64,000 bases of DNA from Haloarcula amylolytica JCM 13557 (GCF_000336615.1 NZ_AOLW01000015.1:407263-471262); one strand, 5' to 3'. Positions 1 through 7,810 are shown, counted from the first letter of the stretch. Numbers and translations: made by a program. The notes: generated from the sequence alone by a model not told the origin.

Positions 1-740
1 TCGAGCGTGTCGTGGATGCTGTCCTTCCCCGCGTTCTGGACGCGCTTCCGCATCGTGAAGTAGCGGTGACGCTCGAACTTGATTTCGGGGAAGTCAATAA
101 CCAACGAGTCCTCAATGCCATCCTCGGAGAGAGCGGTGAGAGCCACGTTGTCTTCGTTCACGTCCACACCGACGACCGTCCGCGAGTCCTGCTTGTCTCG
201 AACGGTCTGTTCGGTGTTGGTGACGTTGACGTGCAACTCAGCGTTGTCGTTGTGGAACAGGGCTTCCGCCGTCCCAATCTTCCACTCATCGCTTTCGAGT
301 GCGGTCTGGAGAATGTCGAGGTTGGCGTCACTCCCTTTGAGGACGCCCGTGACGTGCTTGTACGGCTTCGCGCTGATGCGGAACGCCACGTCGCCGTCGT
401 CGGTGAGCGACAGGTTGTACCCCTCCTCGTAGTTCGTTCGGAGGGGGTACGCGCCGTCCTTGGTGTGACTGGGTTTGCCGAAGTCGTCGTACTCGTAGTA
501 GTTCTCCATCGCGCCGAGTGCTTTGGCGACGACGCGCTGTGTCGTGTTTTTCACGAGGTTGGCGTCGTCGGCTACACGGTCGGGAAGCGCGTCCCAGTCG
601 ACGCCTTGCTTGGCGAGACGGATGGTTTCGTTGTACACCGACCGCGCTTCGAGGGTGGCGTCGTACAGCAGGCTCTCGTTGTCACTCTGGATGTCGAGTT
701 GGAAGTCCAGCGTCTTGACGAGAGCCTGTGAGTCGGTCAT
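1..740 (-). CDS. tnpB: TnpB, IS1341-type (IS200/IS605 family), C-terminal part cut by window edge
   Basis: Reading leftwards from the ATG at 740, the frame stays open to base 1, giving about 246 residues that begin MTDSQALVKTLDFQL. The RuvC-I block VVGVDVNEDNVALTAL carries its catalytic Asp near residue 193. It is followed by an Arg/Lys-rich stretch typical of TnpB before the window ends. TnpB proteins are RNA-guided nucleases (family knowledge). The guide RNA normally derives from the 3' end of tnpB and the adjacent element end, which lie outside this window. The start overlaps the stop of the upstream RHH gene by ATGA, so the two are probably co-transcribed. The divergent tnpA at 976 completes an IS605-like layout. 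Confidence 0.9.
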   Translation of the reverse strand, partial: MTDSQALVKTLDFQLDIQSDNESLLYDATLEARSVYNETIRLAKQGVDWDALPDRVADDANLVKNTTQRVVAKALGAMENYYEYDDFGKPSHTKDGAYPLRTNYEEGYNLSLTDDGDVAFRISAKPYKHVTGVLKGSDANLDILQTALESDEWKIGTAEALFHNDNAELHVNVTNTEQTVRDKQDSRTVVGVDVNEDNVALTALSEDGIEDSLVIDFPEIKFERHRYFTMRKRVQNAGKDSIHDTL

Positions 741-880
741 TCTTGCTCGTTGGGTTGGACGTGACGGTAGTGGAGGAGGAGCGTGCGGAGTACGCTGTCG
801 AAACTCGTGTGGCCCTCCTCGTCCTTGAGTTCGTCAAGGTCGTCGTACACGGTGTCGGATACCTTGAGTTGTTTCGTCAC
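737..880 (-). CDS. 47-aa ribbon-helix-helix (antitoxin/VapB-like) protein upstream of tnpB
   Basis: A GTG at 880 opens a 47-residue frame starting MTKQLKVSDTVYDDL and ending HVQPNEQE, with its TGA inside the tnpB ATG. The layout is a short N-terminal strand (KQLKVSD), helix A (TVYDDLDELKDEEG) and helix B (TSFDSVLRTLLLHY), which is the MetJ/Arc fold. A TTTTAA box about 27 nt upstream (near 907) suits a leaderless GTG start. A GTG at 901 is an alternative that would add seven residues. Such proteins normally bind DNA as dimers. Here I infer autoregulation of the tnpB transcript or an antitoxin-like origin; neither is shown by the sequence. Confidence 0.75.
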   Translation of the reverse strand: MTKQLKVSDTVYDDLDELKDEEGHTSFDSVLRTLLLHYRHVQPNEQE

Positions 881-975
881 GTCTACCCCTTGTTCTTCCA
901 CAGTTAAAAGTTTACTTGTGGTGGTCTGTAAGTCACTTCAAAGAATACTTTCGATCGGTCGTTGTATTGGTATGT

Positions 976-1428
976 ATGGGCGAGAAGCGGTCGAACCACA
1001 CGGTGTACAACATTAACTACCACTTCGTGTGGTGTCCGAAGTACCGCCACACCATTCTCGAACCAATCGAGGATTCGCTGGAAGCGAGTTTCCGTGCCAT
1101 GTGCGACGAGTACGGCTACGAGATACTGTCGTCGTCCGAAAATCGGAGATTTTCGTGATCACGAGAGACTGCGTCTCTCGAACGACTCCACATCTCACCC
1201 GACCACGTACACCTGTTCCTGTCAGCCCACCCGAAGCATGCGCCGAGCGAGATTGTGCGAACGGTCAAGAGCATCACGGCGCGGGAGATGTGGGAACAGC
1301 ACGAGTCGTACTTGAAGGAGTATCTGTGGGGAGGTGGGTTCTGGGAGGAATCGTACTACGTGGGGACGGCGGGTGATGTTTCGACCGACACGATTGAGCA
1401 GTATATCGAGCGAACGGAACACGTTTAA
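976..1428 (+). pseudogene. tnpA: tnpA, IS200/IS605 Y1 (HUH) transposase, interrupted by an insertion with in-frame stop
   Basis: The N-terminal part (976-1131) reads MGEKRSNHTVYNINYHFVWC and on to EILS. The frame then meets a TGA at 1156-1158. From 1189 the same frame resumes as HISPDHVHLFLSAHPKHAPS and continues through TIEQYIERTEHV to a TAA at 1426. The HUH motif (HVH) and the Tyr of EQYIE are both intact. The two parts sum to about 132 residues, the usual length of the family. The roughly 54-57 extra bases between them are a multiple of three and consist almost wholly of two hairpins. The copy is therefore probably dead unless the stop is read through or the insert is removed. Confidence 0.85.
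1131..1186. repeat. Doubly palindromic insertion inside tnpA
   Basis: Two perfect 19-nt hairpins lie side by side. CGAAAATC-GGA-GATTTTCG spans 1137-1155 and CGAGAGAC-TGC-GTCTCTCG spans 1162-1180; each has an 8-bp stem and a 3-nt loop. The 6-bp palindrome TGATCA at 1156-1161 separates them. Flanking GTCGTC (1131-1136) and AACGAC (1181-1186) pair at five of six positions, so the block could fold as a junction with two arms. It is absent from the expected tnpA reading frame, so it is an insertion. I do not recognise a family for it. Confidence 0.7.
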
Positions 1429-1447
1429 CGGGGCTTACGGCCTTCAC

Positions 1448-1468
1448 CCTCGGGGTCAAGCCCCGAGG
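1448..1468. repeat. Subterminal hairpin at the tnpA-side end of the IS element
   Basis: CCTCGGGG (1448-1455), loop TCAAG, CCCCGAGG (1461-1468) is a perfect 8-bp stem starting 20 nt after the tnpA stop. IS200/IS605 elements carry subterminal hairpins that TnpA recognises instead of terminal inverted repeats, so this is a good candidate for that end. It could also act as a terminator for tnpA. Confidence 0.55.
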
Positions 1469-1576
1469 CACTCGGCCTGCTCCGCCAGTAGATTGGTTCC
1501 GGGTAGCCCCCGGCGTCGGAACAGACCGGGAGATCGCGCAAACAATCCGTATGCGTCGAAGCCGTCCCACCGGCCG

Positions 1577-2014
1577 CTACTCGTACCTCGAATCGATGAG
1601 AAATCCGAGCGAGATGAGTCCACAGACCATCGACAGGAACCCGATCATAGCGAGGCCAAACGGCGGGTCGTTGCCGGGATAGGTTACGAGTCCGCCGAAG
1701 GAGCCGATACTGATGCCCCACAGGCCGACCGTTAGCACGAGGTCCGCGTACGTGTTCCAGGCGTCTTCGAGCGCGGGTTCGACGCGAGCGAGCCACCATT
1801 CTGATGTCTCCGCTGGAGGTGACGACCCGCGACCCAGAACCTGGCGAACTGCGGGCCGGCCGCCGGCGACGGCGAGTGCAGCAGTAGCGAGTACCGCAAT
1901 TCCCGCCAGCACTGACACTGGGGCCGCCCGGACCTGCAACAACAGAAACAGGCTGACGTAGCCCAGAACCGCGATGCCTGCCGTGAGTCCCCGGAGTGTG
2001 TTCCCGATGCTCAT
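1577..2014 (-). CDS. Hypothetical four-helix membrane protein
   Basis: The frame encodes 145 residues starting MSIGNTLRGLTAGIAVLGYV. Two hydrophobic segments lie at about residues 10-28 and 33-50. A polar stretch with EWWLARVEPALEDAW occupies the middle. Two further hydrophobic segments fall at about residues 91-112 and 117-138. There are no Cys or His clusters or other catalytic signature. It stands alone between the IS end and the divergent shikimate kinase gene. I do not recognise the family; haloarchaea carry many such lineage-specific membrane proteins. Confidence 0.7.
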   Translation of the reverse strand: MSIGNTLRGLTAGIAVLGYVSLFLLLQVRAAPVSVLAGIAVLATAALAVAGGRPAVRQVLGRGSSPPAETSEWWLARVEPALEDAWNTYADLVLTVGLWGISIGSFGGLVTYPGNDPPFGLAMIGFLSMVCGLISLGFLIDSRYE

Positions 2015-2154
2015 TTCCCGTTGCTGGTTCCCTTCGAACTGGTCGGTATAGTGTTGCCCGTCTTACTGCGACGCTATCGCTTCATACTGCGGTCAACGTG
2101 ACCGCTACAGGGGTATCGCAGTTAGTAAATAGGTCCGCGAGGGAGTACACGTCG

Positions 2155-3033
2155 ATGGAAGGGAAGGCAGCAGCGCCCGCAGCAGGGACGGTCCTCAACG
2201 CGCTCGCGACCGGCCGCGGTGCGGCGTTTGCTATCGACGAGTACACGACAGCGACCGTCACGCTCTCGACTGAGACCGACGGCGTCACCGGCGAAGTCGC
2301 TGGCGCGCCGGACGCCGACACGCGGCTCATCGAACGCTGTGTCGAGTACGTCATCGACGCCCACGGCGGCCCACAGAACGTGGGCGTCCCGGCGGTCTCC
2401 GGCGGCACCGTCCGCACCGAGAGCGAGGTCCCGATGGCCTCGGGACTCAAGAGCTCCAGTGCGGCCGCAAACGCGACCGTCATGGCGACGCTCGACGCGC
2501 TCGATGCGACCGAGCGGATGAGCCGCGAGGACATGGCCCGCCTCGGCGTCATGGCCGCCCGCGACGTGGGCGTCACCGTCACCGGGGCCTTCGACGACGC
2601 GTCGGCGTCGATGCTCGGCGGCGTCACCGTGACCGACAACGAGGACGACGCGCTCCTTGCCCGCGAGGAAATCGACTGGGACGTCCTCGTCTGGACGCCG
2701 CCGGAACAGTCGTTCAGTGCCGACGCGGATGTCGAGCGATGCCGCCAGATCGCACCGATGGCCCGTCTCGTCGAGGACCTCGCGCTCGACGGCGACTATC
2801 AGCGGGCCATGACGGTCAACGGCCTCGCGTTCTCGGCCGCGCTGGACTTCGAGACGGACCCGGTACTCGACGCGCTCGGGCACGTCGAGGGTGTCTCGCT
2901 GTCCGGGACGGGCCCGTCGTTCACTGCCGTTGGCGAGCGGGCCGCACTCGAAGCCGTACAGGACGCCTGGGACGAGCGACCCGGAGCGACCTGGCTGACG
3001 ACGACACAGACCAAGGGAACACACACAGTATGA
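2155..3033 (+). CDS. aroK: Archaeal shikimate kinase (GHMP superfamily)
   Basis: This 292-residue protein begins MEGKAAAPAAGTVLNALATG. It phosphorylates shikimate in the aromatic amino-acid pathway. Archaea use this GHMP-fold enzyme, unrelated to the bacterial P-loop AroK. The ATP-binding GHMP box PMASGLKSSSAAANA lies near residues 96-110, and the C-terminal motif SLSGTGPSF is the third GHMP motif. The ATG at 2155 was chosen because earlier in-frame codons give a basic, non-family extension. Its TGA overlaps the next ATG (ATGA), coupling it to chorismate mutase two steps down the same pathway. Confidence 0.93.
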   Translation: MEGKAAAPAAGTVLNALATGRGAAFAIDEYTTATVTLSTETDGVTGEVAGAPDADTRLIERCVEYVIDAHGGPQNVGVPAVSGGTVRTESEVPMASGLKSSSAAANATVMATLDALDATERMSREDMARLGVMAARDVGVTVTGAFDDASASMLGGVTVTDNEDDALLAREEIDWDVLVWTPPEQSFSADADVERCRQIAPMARLVEDLALDGDYQRAMTVNGLAFSAALDFETDPVLDALGHVEGVSLSGTGPSFTAVGERAALEAVQDAWDERPGATWLTTTQTKGTHTV

Positions 3034-3323
3034 GCACAAATCCGAACCCAGAAGACATGTCGCTGGACGAACTGCGCGACGAAATCCGGACTATCGACCA
3101 GGAGATTGTCGAGAAGATCGCACAGCGCACCTACGTGGCCGACACCATCGCACAGGTCAAAGACGAGAAGGGGCTGCCGACGACCGACGAGCAACAGGAG
3201 CAAGCCGTCATGGACCGTGCCGGCGACAACGCGGAGCAGTTCGACGTCGACGAGAACCTCGTGAAAGCGATTTTCCGACTCCTGATCGAACTGAACAAGG
3301 TAGAACAAAGAGAGAGTCGGTAG
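3030..3323 (+). CDS. Chorismate mutase (AroQ type)
   Basis: The protein has 97 residues starting MSTNPNPEDMSLDELRDEIR. It is an all-helical AroQ-type mutase converting chorismate to prephenate. The conserved helix-1 pattern LRDEIRTIDQEIVEKIAQR provides the Arg and Glu/Asp positions. The middle VADTIAQVKDEKGLP and the C-terminal FRLLIELNKVEQRES match the family. The length is that of a stand-alone domain without prephenate dehydratase or dehydrogenase fusion. It overlaps aroK by 4 nt, so translational coupling is likely. Confidence 0.92.
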   Translation: MSTNPNPEDMSLDELRDEIRTIDQEIVEKIAQRTYVADTIAQVKDEKGLPTTDEQQEQAVMDRAGDNAEQFDVDENLVKAIFRLLIELNKVEQRESR

Positions 3324-3328
3324 CGGGA

Positions 3329-4009
3329 CTAGTACTCCCAGAGGCGGTTAATCCGCGAGTCGATATCGGGATGGGCCGCTCGGAGTGCGTCGACATCGGT
3401 TTCACCGTCGACGTTGATGACGTGGACTTCGCCCCGTCGGCCGCCGTACACGTCCTGAAAGTCGTAGACGACGCCGAACACGTCCACAGCGTCGGGAACG
3501 TCGTCGCTGCTGCGGAGGAACTCGACTTGCCTGTCGACGTTGTACTCGACGAGTCGGTTGACAGCCGCCGCTCGCTCGATGTCTTCGGGAAGGTGTGCCA
3601 GCGCGGGCTCGAGATGCGGTTTGAGAACGCCGAGACAGTGCTCGATACCGGCCGGCTCATCGAGGCCGTCCGTCAGGTCGTCGTAGGTCGCCGTCACCGC
3701 TCCACAGCCGGTGTGGCCGACGACGATGGCGGTTTCGGTCATCGTGTGCTCGATAGGGTACAACACGTCACCCGAGACCGCCTCGCCGGACGCGGTCCGC
3801 TGGATGACTCGGTTTCCGATATTGCTACAGGTGAAGAGATGCCCCGGCTCGCTGTTGCCCCACATATGGTCCTGGAGTACCCGCGAATCGGAGCAACAGA
3901 CCGTGACAGCGTCGGGCGTTTGCGAGTTCTGGACCTGGTCGAACCGGTCCCGGAACTCCGCCGCGTGGTCGGCGTTTCCGGCAAGTAAATCGCGTAATAA
4001 CTGGCTCAT
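3329..4009 (-). CDS. Beta-class carbonic anhydrase
   Basis: This 226-residue enzyme starts MSQLLRDLLAGNADHAAEFR at the ATG at 4009; an upstream ATG at 4030 would add only seven residues. Zinc ligands are visible in CCSDSRV (Cys, with the Asp-Arg dyad) and in VGHTGCGAV (His and Cys, 57 residues later in the usual spacing). The enzyme interconverts CO2 and bicarbonate in the cytoplasm. It converges on the chorismate mutase gene with only 5 nt between the stops. Confidence 0.93.
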   Translation of the reverse strand: MSQLLRDLLAGNADHAAEFRDRFDQVQNSQTPDAVTVCCSDSRVLQDHMWGNSEPGHLFTCSNIGNRVIQRTASGEAVSGDVLYPIEHTMTETAIVVGHTGCGAVTATYDDLTDGLDEPAGIEHCLGVLKPHLEPALAHLPEDIERAAAVNRLVEYNVDRQVEFLRSSDDVPDAVDVFGVVYDFQDVYGGRRGEVHVINVDGETDVDALRAAHPDIDSRINRLWEY

Positions 4010-4203
4010 GCGTGGGCAGATAGCCGCCATGAAGTAAACTCATTGGACTGGGGCAGTGTTGCCCTCCCAAACCTGACGCCGACTCGGAGCCGTGTTCGGA
4101 ACGCTCTGGCTGCGTCGAGAGTGTGAAAACCGGGACTGAAGGGCCTTAGACGCACGACTACGGCGAAAACAAACGAACAGACTGATCTGGAAGAGTAACA
4201 GTA

Positions 4204-4219
4204 TGAGGTCGGAGGGATT
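4204..4219 (-). repeat. Truncated copy of the tRNA-Trp 3' end
   Basis: On the plus strand TGAGGTCGGAGGGATT (4204-4219) matches TGGGGTCGGAGGGATT at the 3' end of the tRNA-Trp gene (4316-4331) at 15 of 16 positions. It lies in the same orientation, 112 bp downstream of the gene end. The interval holds two inverted repeats, GCGAGAC/GTCTCGC near 4233-4257 and CTGCCGC/GCGGCAG near 4284-4311. A partial tRNA end is what integrative elements leave at an attachment site. Chance similarity is possible at this length. Confidence 0.4.
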
Positions 4220-4315
4220 ATTCACCCGGCTGCGAGACTCACTTCGTTCGTCTCGCGTGGCTCAAATCCACCTCTCAACAGTTCTGCCGCTCGCGTTGTA
4301 GCTCGCGGCAGGAAA

Positions 4316-4496
4316 TGGGGTCGGAGGGATTTGAACCCCCGATCGGCTGATATCTCCGTCCTGCGCCTCGGAACTCCAGAGGGTCATCGTCGCGAACCGG
4401 TGATCAGCCGGCCGCTCAGTATATCAGCCCTCGAAGTGTCGTCCCAGGCGCGTGGCCTCTGGAGTCAGCCGCCTTCCCGGACTAGGCCACGACCCC
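4316..4496 (-). tRNA. tRNA-Trp (CCA anticodon) with a large intron
   Basis: The acceptor strands GGGGTCG (from 4496) and CGACCCC plus discriminator A (to 4316) pair perfectly. The D arm is GCC/GGC, the anticodon stem GCTGA/TCAGC, the loop CTCCAGA gives anticodon CCA, and the T arm has the TTCAAAT loop. About 105 nt separate the anticodon loop from the 3' stem half. In haloarchaea the tRNA-Trp intron is removed by the bulge-helix-bulge endonuclease and also acts as a box C/D guide RNA (established). CTCCAGAG in the exon pairs with CTCTGGAG in the intron, and several CTGA (D-box-like) and a CGATGA (C-box-like) motif are present. CCA is not encoded. Confidence 0.93.
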
Positions 4497-4550
4497 GCAC
4501 TCCGGCGTAAGCCGACTCGCATTAAAGGGATTTCGATTGGCAGACGGCGC

Positions 4551-4778
4551 TCAGTCGCGGTCGGTGTCGGACCAGTCGCACTCCTGGCACTTGTATCCAG
4601 TAACAAACTCCAGCGCAGAGGGCATATACCCCACTGAAATGACGTTCTCACCACATTCCGGGCAGTCGTCGGCGGCGTCTTCGATGGGTTCTGCGTCCAT
4701 GACGTCCTCGCCTTCGATGAGTTCGGCCAGGCTCTCGGGGGTCTGCATCCGGCCCTGGACCACGCGATTGTCGCTCAT
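4551..4778 (-). CDS. Small zinc-ribbon protein, DUF5795-like
   Basis: The product has 75 residues, MSDNRVVQGRMQTPESLAEL to CDWSDTDRD. One zinc ribbon is visible: CPECGENV at about residues 39-46 and CQEC at about 64-67. The N-terminal VVQGRM.TPESLAELIEG matches my recollection of the haloarchaeal DUF5795 family. No function is known to me. It sits 41 nt downstream of the DUF5794-like membrane protein on the same strand, and the consecutive DUF numbers suggest the pair recurs. Confidence 0.75.
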   Translation of the reverse strand: MSDNRVVQGRMQTPESLAELIEGEDVMDAEPIEDAADDCPECGENVISVGYMPSALEFVTGYKCQECDWSDTDRD

Positions 4779-4819
4779 ACCGGACAGCCGGGCCTGATGG
4801 GCCTAAAAGTTCTCCCTCG

Positions 4820-5707
4820 TCACAGCCACGGGGCGCGTTCCTGGTCGGGTTCGTACTCGACCGCGGCCCCTTCGTCGGTCTGTTCGTCGGCGGCGACCCC
4901 CTGGGACGCGCCGCCGTCGGCGAAGGCGGCGGTGAGGTCCACAGCGTCGGGGCGGTATTCCGTGTGGCGCGTGCGGGCGTTCTCCGGGTCGAAGGAGAGC
5001 AGCGCCGTGACAGCGAGCACGGCCAGCGCGACTGGTGCGTCGGTCGGCATCACGCCGAGGACGGAGAGGGCGAGCACGCCGAGCGCGACAGCGCTGCCGA
5101 AGCGGAACCGGTCTATGTCGACGGCGTTGCGGAGCCACGGACTCGCCAGCGCGACGGCGAGGGCGAAGCCGATACCGACGCCGGTGGTGGCGGCCGCGCG
5201 GAGCAGGACGCCGGGTTCGATGGCGGTGACCAGCGTCGCGCCGGCGGGGTCCAGACTCGCCAGCAGGCCGAGCACGACGATGACGGCTGGACGCGGCAGG
5301 TACTCGCCGATCCGGGCGCTTGCGGTCTGTGCGGCGATGGCGAGGATGACGAGGCCGGCGAATCGTTCGAGGGTGCCCAGTTTGACAACCCCCGCAATCG
5401 TCGGTGCGAGCGCCGCTTCGATGAGGGCAATCGGCATCAACACGGCTCCGATGATGAGTACCGAGCGCGCCTGCTGGCGGGGACCGCCTTCGAGTTCGGC
5501 CAGCACGACAGCGACGGTAGCCGACCCACCGAAGACCAGCAAGCCTACTTCGAGGACGCCCATCCAGGTCGAAAGTGCTCCTGCGAGGACGAGCACCGGG
5601 AAGATGCCGTCGACGAGCGGGAGGCCCATGACGGTCGCTAAGAGCCGGCCGCCACGGCCGACCTGCTGCTCGATGTCGAGCGCAATCGGGTGTCTGGAGA
5701 TACTCAT
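4820..5707 (-). CDS. Multi-pass membrane protein, DUF5794-like
   Basis: The protein has 295 residues starting MSISRHPIALDIEQQVGRGG. About seven hydrophobic helices run from residue 20 to about 235, with helix ends rich in Gly and Ala. The 60-residue C-terminal tail is acidic and ends EYEPDQERAPWL. There are no catalytic motifs. It resembles the haloarchaeal DUF5794 family as I remember it. It is probably co-transcribed with the zinc-ribbon gene downstream. Confidence 0.7.
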   Translation of the reverse strand: MSISRHPIALDIEQQVGRGGRLLATVMGLPLVDGIFPVLVLAGALSTWMGVLEVGLLVFGGSATVAVVLAELEGGPRQQARSVLIIGAVLMPIALIEAALAPTIAGVVKLGTLERFAGLVILAIAAQTASARIGEYLPRPAVIVVLGLLASLDPAGATLVTAIEPGVLLRAAATTGVGIGFALAVALASPWLRNAVDIDRFRFGSAVALGVLALSVLGVMPTDAPVALAVLAVTALLSFDPENARTRHTEYRPDAVDLTAAFADGGASQGVAADEQTDEGAAVEYEPDQERAPWL

Positions 5708-6120
5708 GTCGCGTTACGGTCGAGCGTAACCCAACTCTCGTCGGGAGGTTCTCACTCGGTCCTGACAAACACGACAGAACTGCCAGAACTTGGTACCGAA
5801 CCACGCGAACGCTGTGTTGCCCGACGCTGTAGGCGTCATCTGGCGGGCAGTACCGTTCCGTGCGGGTTCGGTGAGTCGCATGTTTTTAATTATCCTTCAT
5901 TCCCACATAACCGTTGCGTGAGAACTGCGCACATACGCCACCGATTCTCCGAAATACCTCGATGTTTGTGGACGAATGTCTCACCTTCGAGAGCAGGGAA
6001 TGACAAGTGCGGTATCACGGGCGTATTTCTGGAACGGGCTTCCCGAGACAAGTGTGGCATCGAACCCCACGTAGCGCCGAGTCTCGCAACGTTTTTGCCG
6101 GGCCGTCGTGGACGATTTAC
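5708..6120. other. Intergenic region upstream of guaB
   Basis: I see no convincing gene in these 413 bases. A short inverted repeat TTACG/CGTAA lies just ahead of the DUF5794-like start (5713-5728). An AT-rich TTTTTAATTAT lies near 5883. Two related 15-mers, GACAAGTGCGGTATC (6002) and GACAAGTGTGGCATC (6047), stand 45 bp apart upstream of guaB and match at 13 of 15 positions. The last 30 bases before guaB contain a weak GTTTTTGCC box. Confidence 0.5.
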
Positions 6121-7605
6121 ATGGCGAACGATTCCGAGCCTTTCTCAGAGAAGCTCCGAGTGCCGGAGGCGCTGACGTTCGACGACGTACTCCTCAGACC
6201 CAAGGAGTCCCGGGTCGAACCAGACGAGGCAGACACGACGACACGGGTCTCGAAATCCGTCGAGCTGACCGTTCCCGTCCTCTCCGCGGCGATGGACACC
6301 GTCACCGAGAGCGACATGGCGATCGCAATGGCGCGACAGGGCGGTATCGGCGTCCTCCACCGTAACATGAACGCCGACGAGATGGCGACCGAGATCGAGC
6401 GAGTCAAACGCGCCGACGAGCTCATCATCCGCGACGTCGTGACGGCCAGCCCGAACCAGACCGTCAGTGAGGTCGACGAGATGATGGAACACGAGGGTGT
6501 CTCCGGCGCGCCGGTCGTCGACGACGACAACGGCGAAGTGCTGGGCATCATCTCCGGGACGGACATCCGGCCGTATCTGGAGGTCGGCGAGGACGACGCC
6601 GTCACGGACGCGATGACCGACGAAGTCGTCACCGCCCCCGAGGACGTGACGCCGCGGGAAGCGCTGGAACTGATGTACGATCACAAGATCGAGCGCGTCC
6701 CCATCGTCGACGATGAGAACCGCCTCGTCGGGCTGGTCACGATGCAGGGCATCCTCCAGCGCCGCGAGTACGACCAGGCCGCCCGCGCGGACGACGGCTC
6801 GCTCCGCTGTGGTGCCGCCGTCGGTCCCTTCGAGATGGACCGCGCGCAGGTCGCAGACGAGGCCGGCGTCGACATCTTATTCATCGACTGCGCGCACGCC
6901 CACAACGCGAACGTCATCGAGAGCGCCCGCGAGATCAAGGCCGAAGTAGACGCCGACGTGGTCGTCGGGAACATCGGCACCCGGGAAGCTGCCGAAGCCG
7001 TCGTCGACTTCGCCGACGGCGTCAAGGTGGGTATCGGTCCCGGTTCCATCTGTACGACCCGTGTAGTCACCGGCGCCGGAATGCCTCAGATAACCGCCGT
7101 CTCGCAGGTCGCCGACGTAGCGAGCCAGCACGACGTGCCGGTCATCGCCGACGGCGGCATCCGGTACTCCGGCGACGCCATCAAGGCCATCGCCGCCGGT
7201 GCAGACGCGGTGATGCTCGGCTCGTACTTCGCCGGGACCGACGAGGCTCCGGGCCGCGTCATCACCATGAACGGCAAGAAGTACAAGCAGTACCGCGGGA
7301 TGGGCAGCGTCGGCGCGATGAACGAGGGTGGCGGCGAGCGCTACCTCAAGGACGACGAGGAGGGCGAGGAGTTCGTCCCCGAGGGCGTCGAAGCCGCGAC
7401 GCCGTACAAGGGCTCGCTGGCCTCTGAACTCCACCAACTCGTCGGCGGGATGCAGTCCGGCATGGGTTACGTCGGGGCCGAGACGATCCCCGAGTTCAAG
7501 CAACGCGCCGAGTTCGTGCGGGTCTCCGCGGCCGGACAGCAGGAGAGCCACCCACACGACGTGATGATTACGGACGAAGCGCCCAACTACAGTCCCGACA
7601 GCTAA
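6121..7605 (+). CDS. guaB: IMP dehydrogenase
   Basis: The enzyme has 494 residues starting [20 protein letters not shown]. It oxidises IMP to XMP, the committed step to guanine nucleotides. Order: N-terminal barrel half with [12 protein letters not shown]; two CBS domains at about residues 95-215; the catalytic loop [15 protein letters not shown] with its Cys near residue 308; then [12 protein letters not shown], the [13 protein letters not shown] flap and the C-terminal [11 protein letters not shown]. The length is normal. The ATG at 6121 is preceded by a short non-coding leader; a longer frame upstream lacks family similarity. Confidence 0.96.
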   Translation: MANDSEPFSEKLRVPEALTFDDVLLRPKESRVEPDEADTTTRVSKSVELTVPVLSAAMDTVTESDMAIAMARQGGIGVLHRNMNADEMATEIERVKRADELIIRDVVTASPNQTVSEVDEMMEHEGVSGAPVVDDDNGEVLGIISGTDIRPYLEVGEDDAVTDAMTDEVVTAPEDVTPREALELMYDHKIERVPIVDDENRLVGLVTMQGILQRREYDQAARADDGSLRCGAAVGPFEMDRAQVADEAGVDILFIDCAHAHNANVIESAREIKAEVDADVVVGNIGTREAAEAVVDFADGVKVGIGPGSICTTRVVTGAGMPQITAVSQVADVASQHDVPVIADGGIRYSGDAIKAIAAGADAVMLGSYFAGTDEAPGRVITMNGKKYKQYRGMGSVGAMNEGGGERYLKDDEEGEEFVPEGVEAATPYKGSLASELHQLVGGMQSGMGYVGAETIPEFKQRAEFVRVSAAGQQESHPHDVMITDEAPNYSPDS

Positions 7606-7646
7606 CGCTGACGACTGGAGTGGACGCAGAAAACCGCAGCCGATTA

Positions 7647-7760
7647 TTACGCGGTTTCGCAGGCCGGACTACACGCTTCCGTCTGTGCCGCGTTCGCGTC
7701 GGGATACGCTTTGAACGACTCACCACAGCTCGAACACTCGAACGTGTCGAAGTCGGACAT
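7647..7760 (-). CDS. 37-aa small zinc-finger protein
   Basis: An ATG at 7760 opens MSDFDTFECSSCGESFKAYP and ends at a TAA at 7647 after ACSPACETA. Two Cys pairs are visible, CSSC at residues 9-12 and CSPAC at 30-34, with FKAYPDANAAQTEA between them, enough for one zinc site. Haloarchaea encode dozens of such one-finger proteins under 60 residues, most uncharacterised (family knowledge). It lies 50 nt beyond another small Cys-pair gene on the same strand. The Cys spacing and AYPDANAAQ pattern favour a real gene. Confidence 0.65.
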   Translation of the reverse strand: MSDFDTFECSSCGESFKAYPDANAAQTEACSPACETA

Positions 7761-7810
7761 AGCGGACGGCCATACTCGCGCCGCGGAAAAAATTATTGTG
7801 GATACGCCGG

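Noticed and set aside
12-731. Long plus-strand reading frame opposite tnpB
   Set aside because: It is a shadow of tnpB. The minus strand encodes the RuvC motif and family residues, while the plus frame is Val/Glu-rich without similarity.
4797-5729. 310-residue plus-strand frame opposite the DUF5794-like gene
   Set aside because: Ser/Thr/Ala-rich shadow; the minus frame gives well-formed membrane helices.
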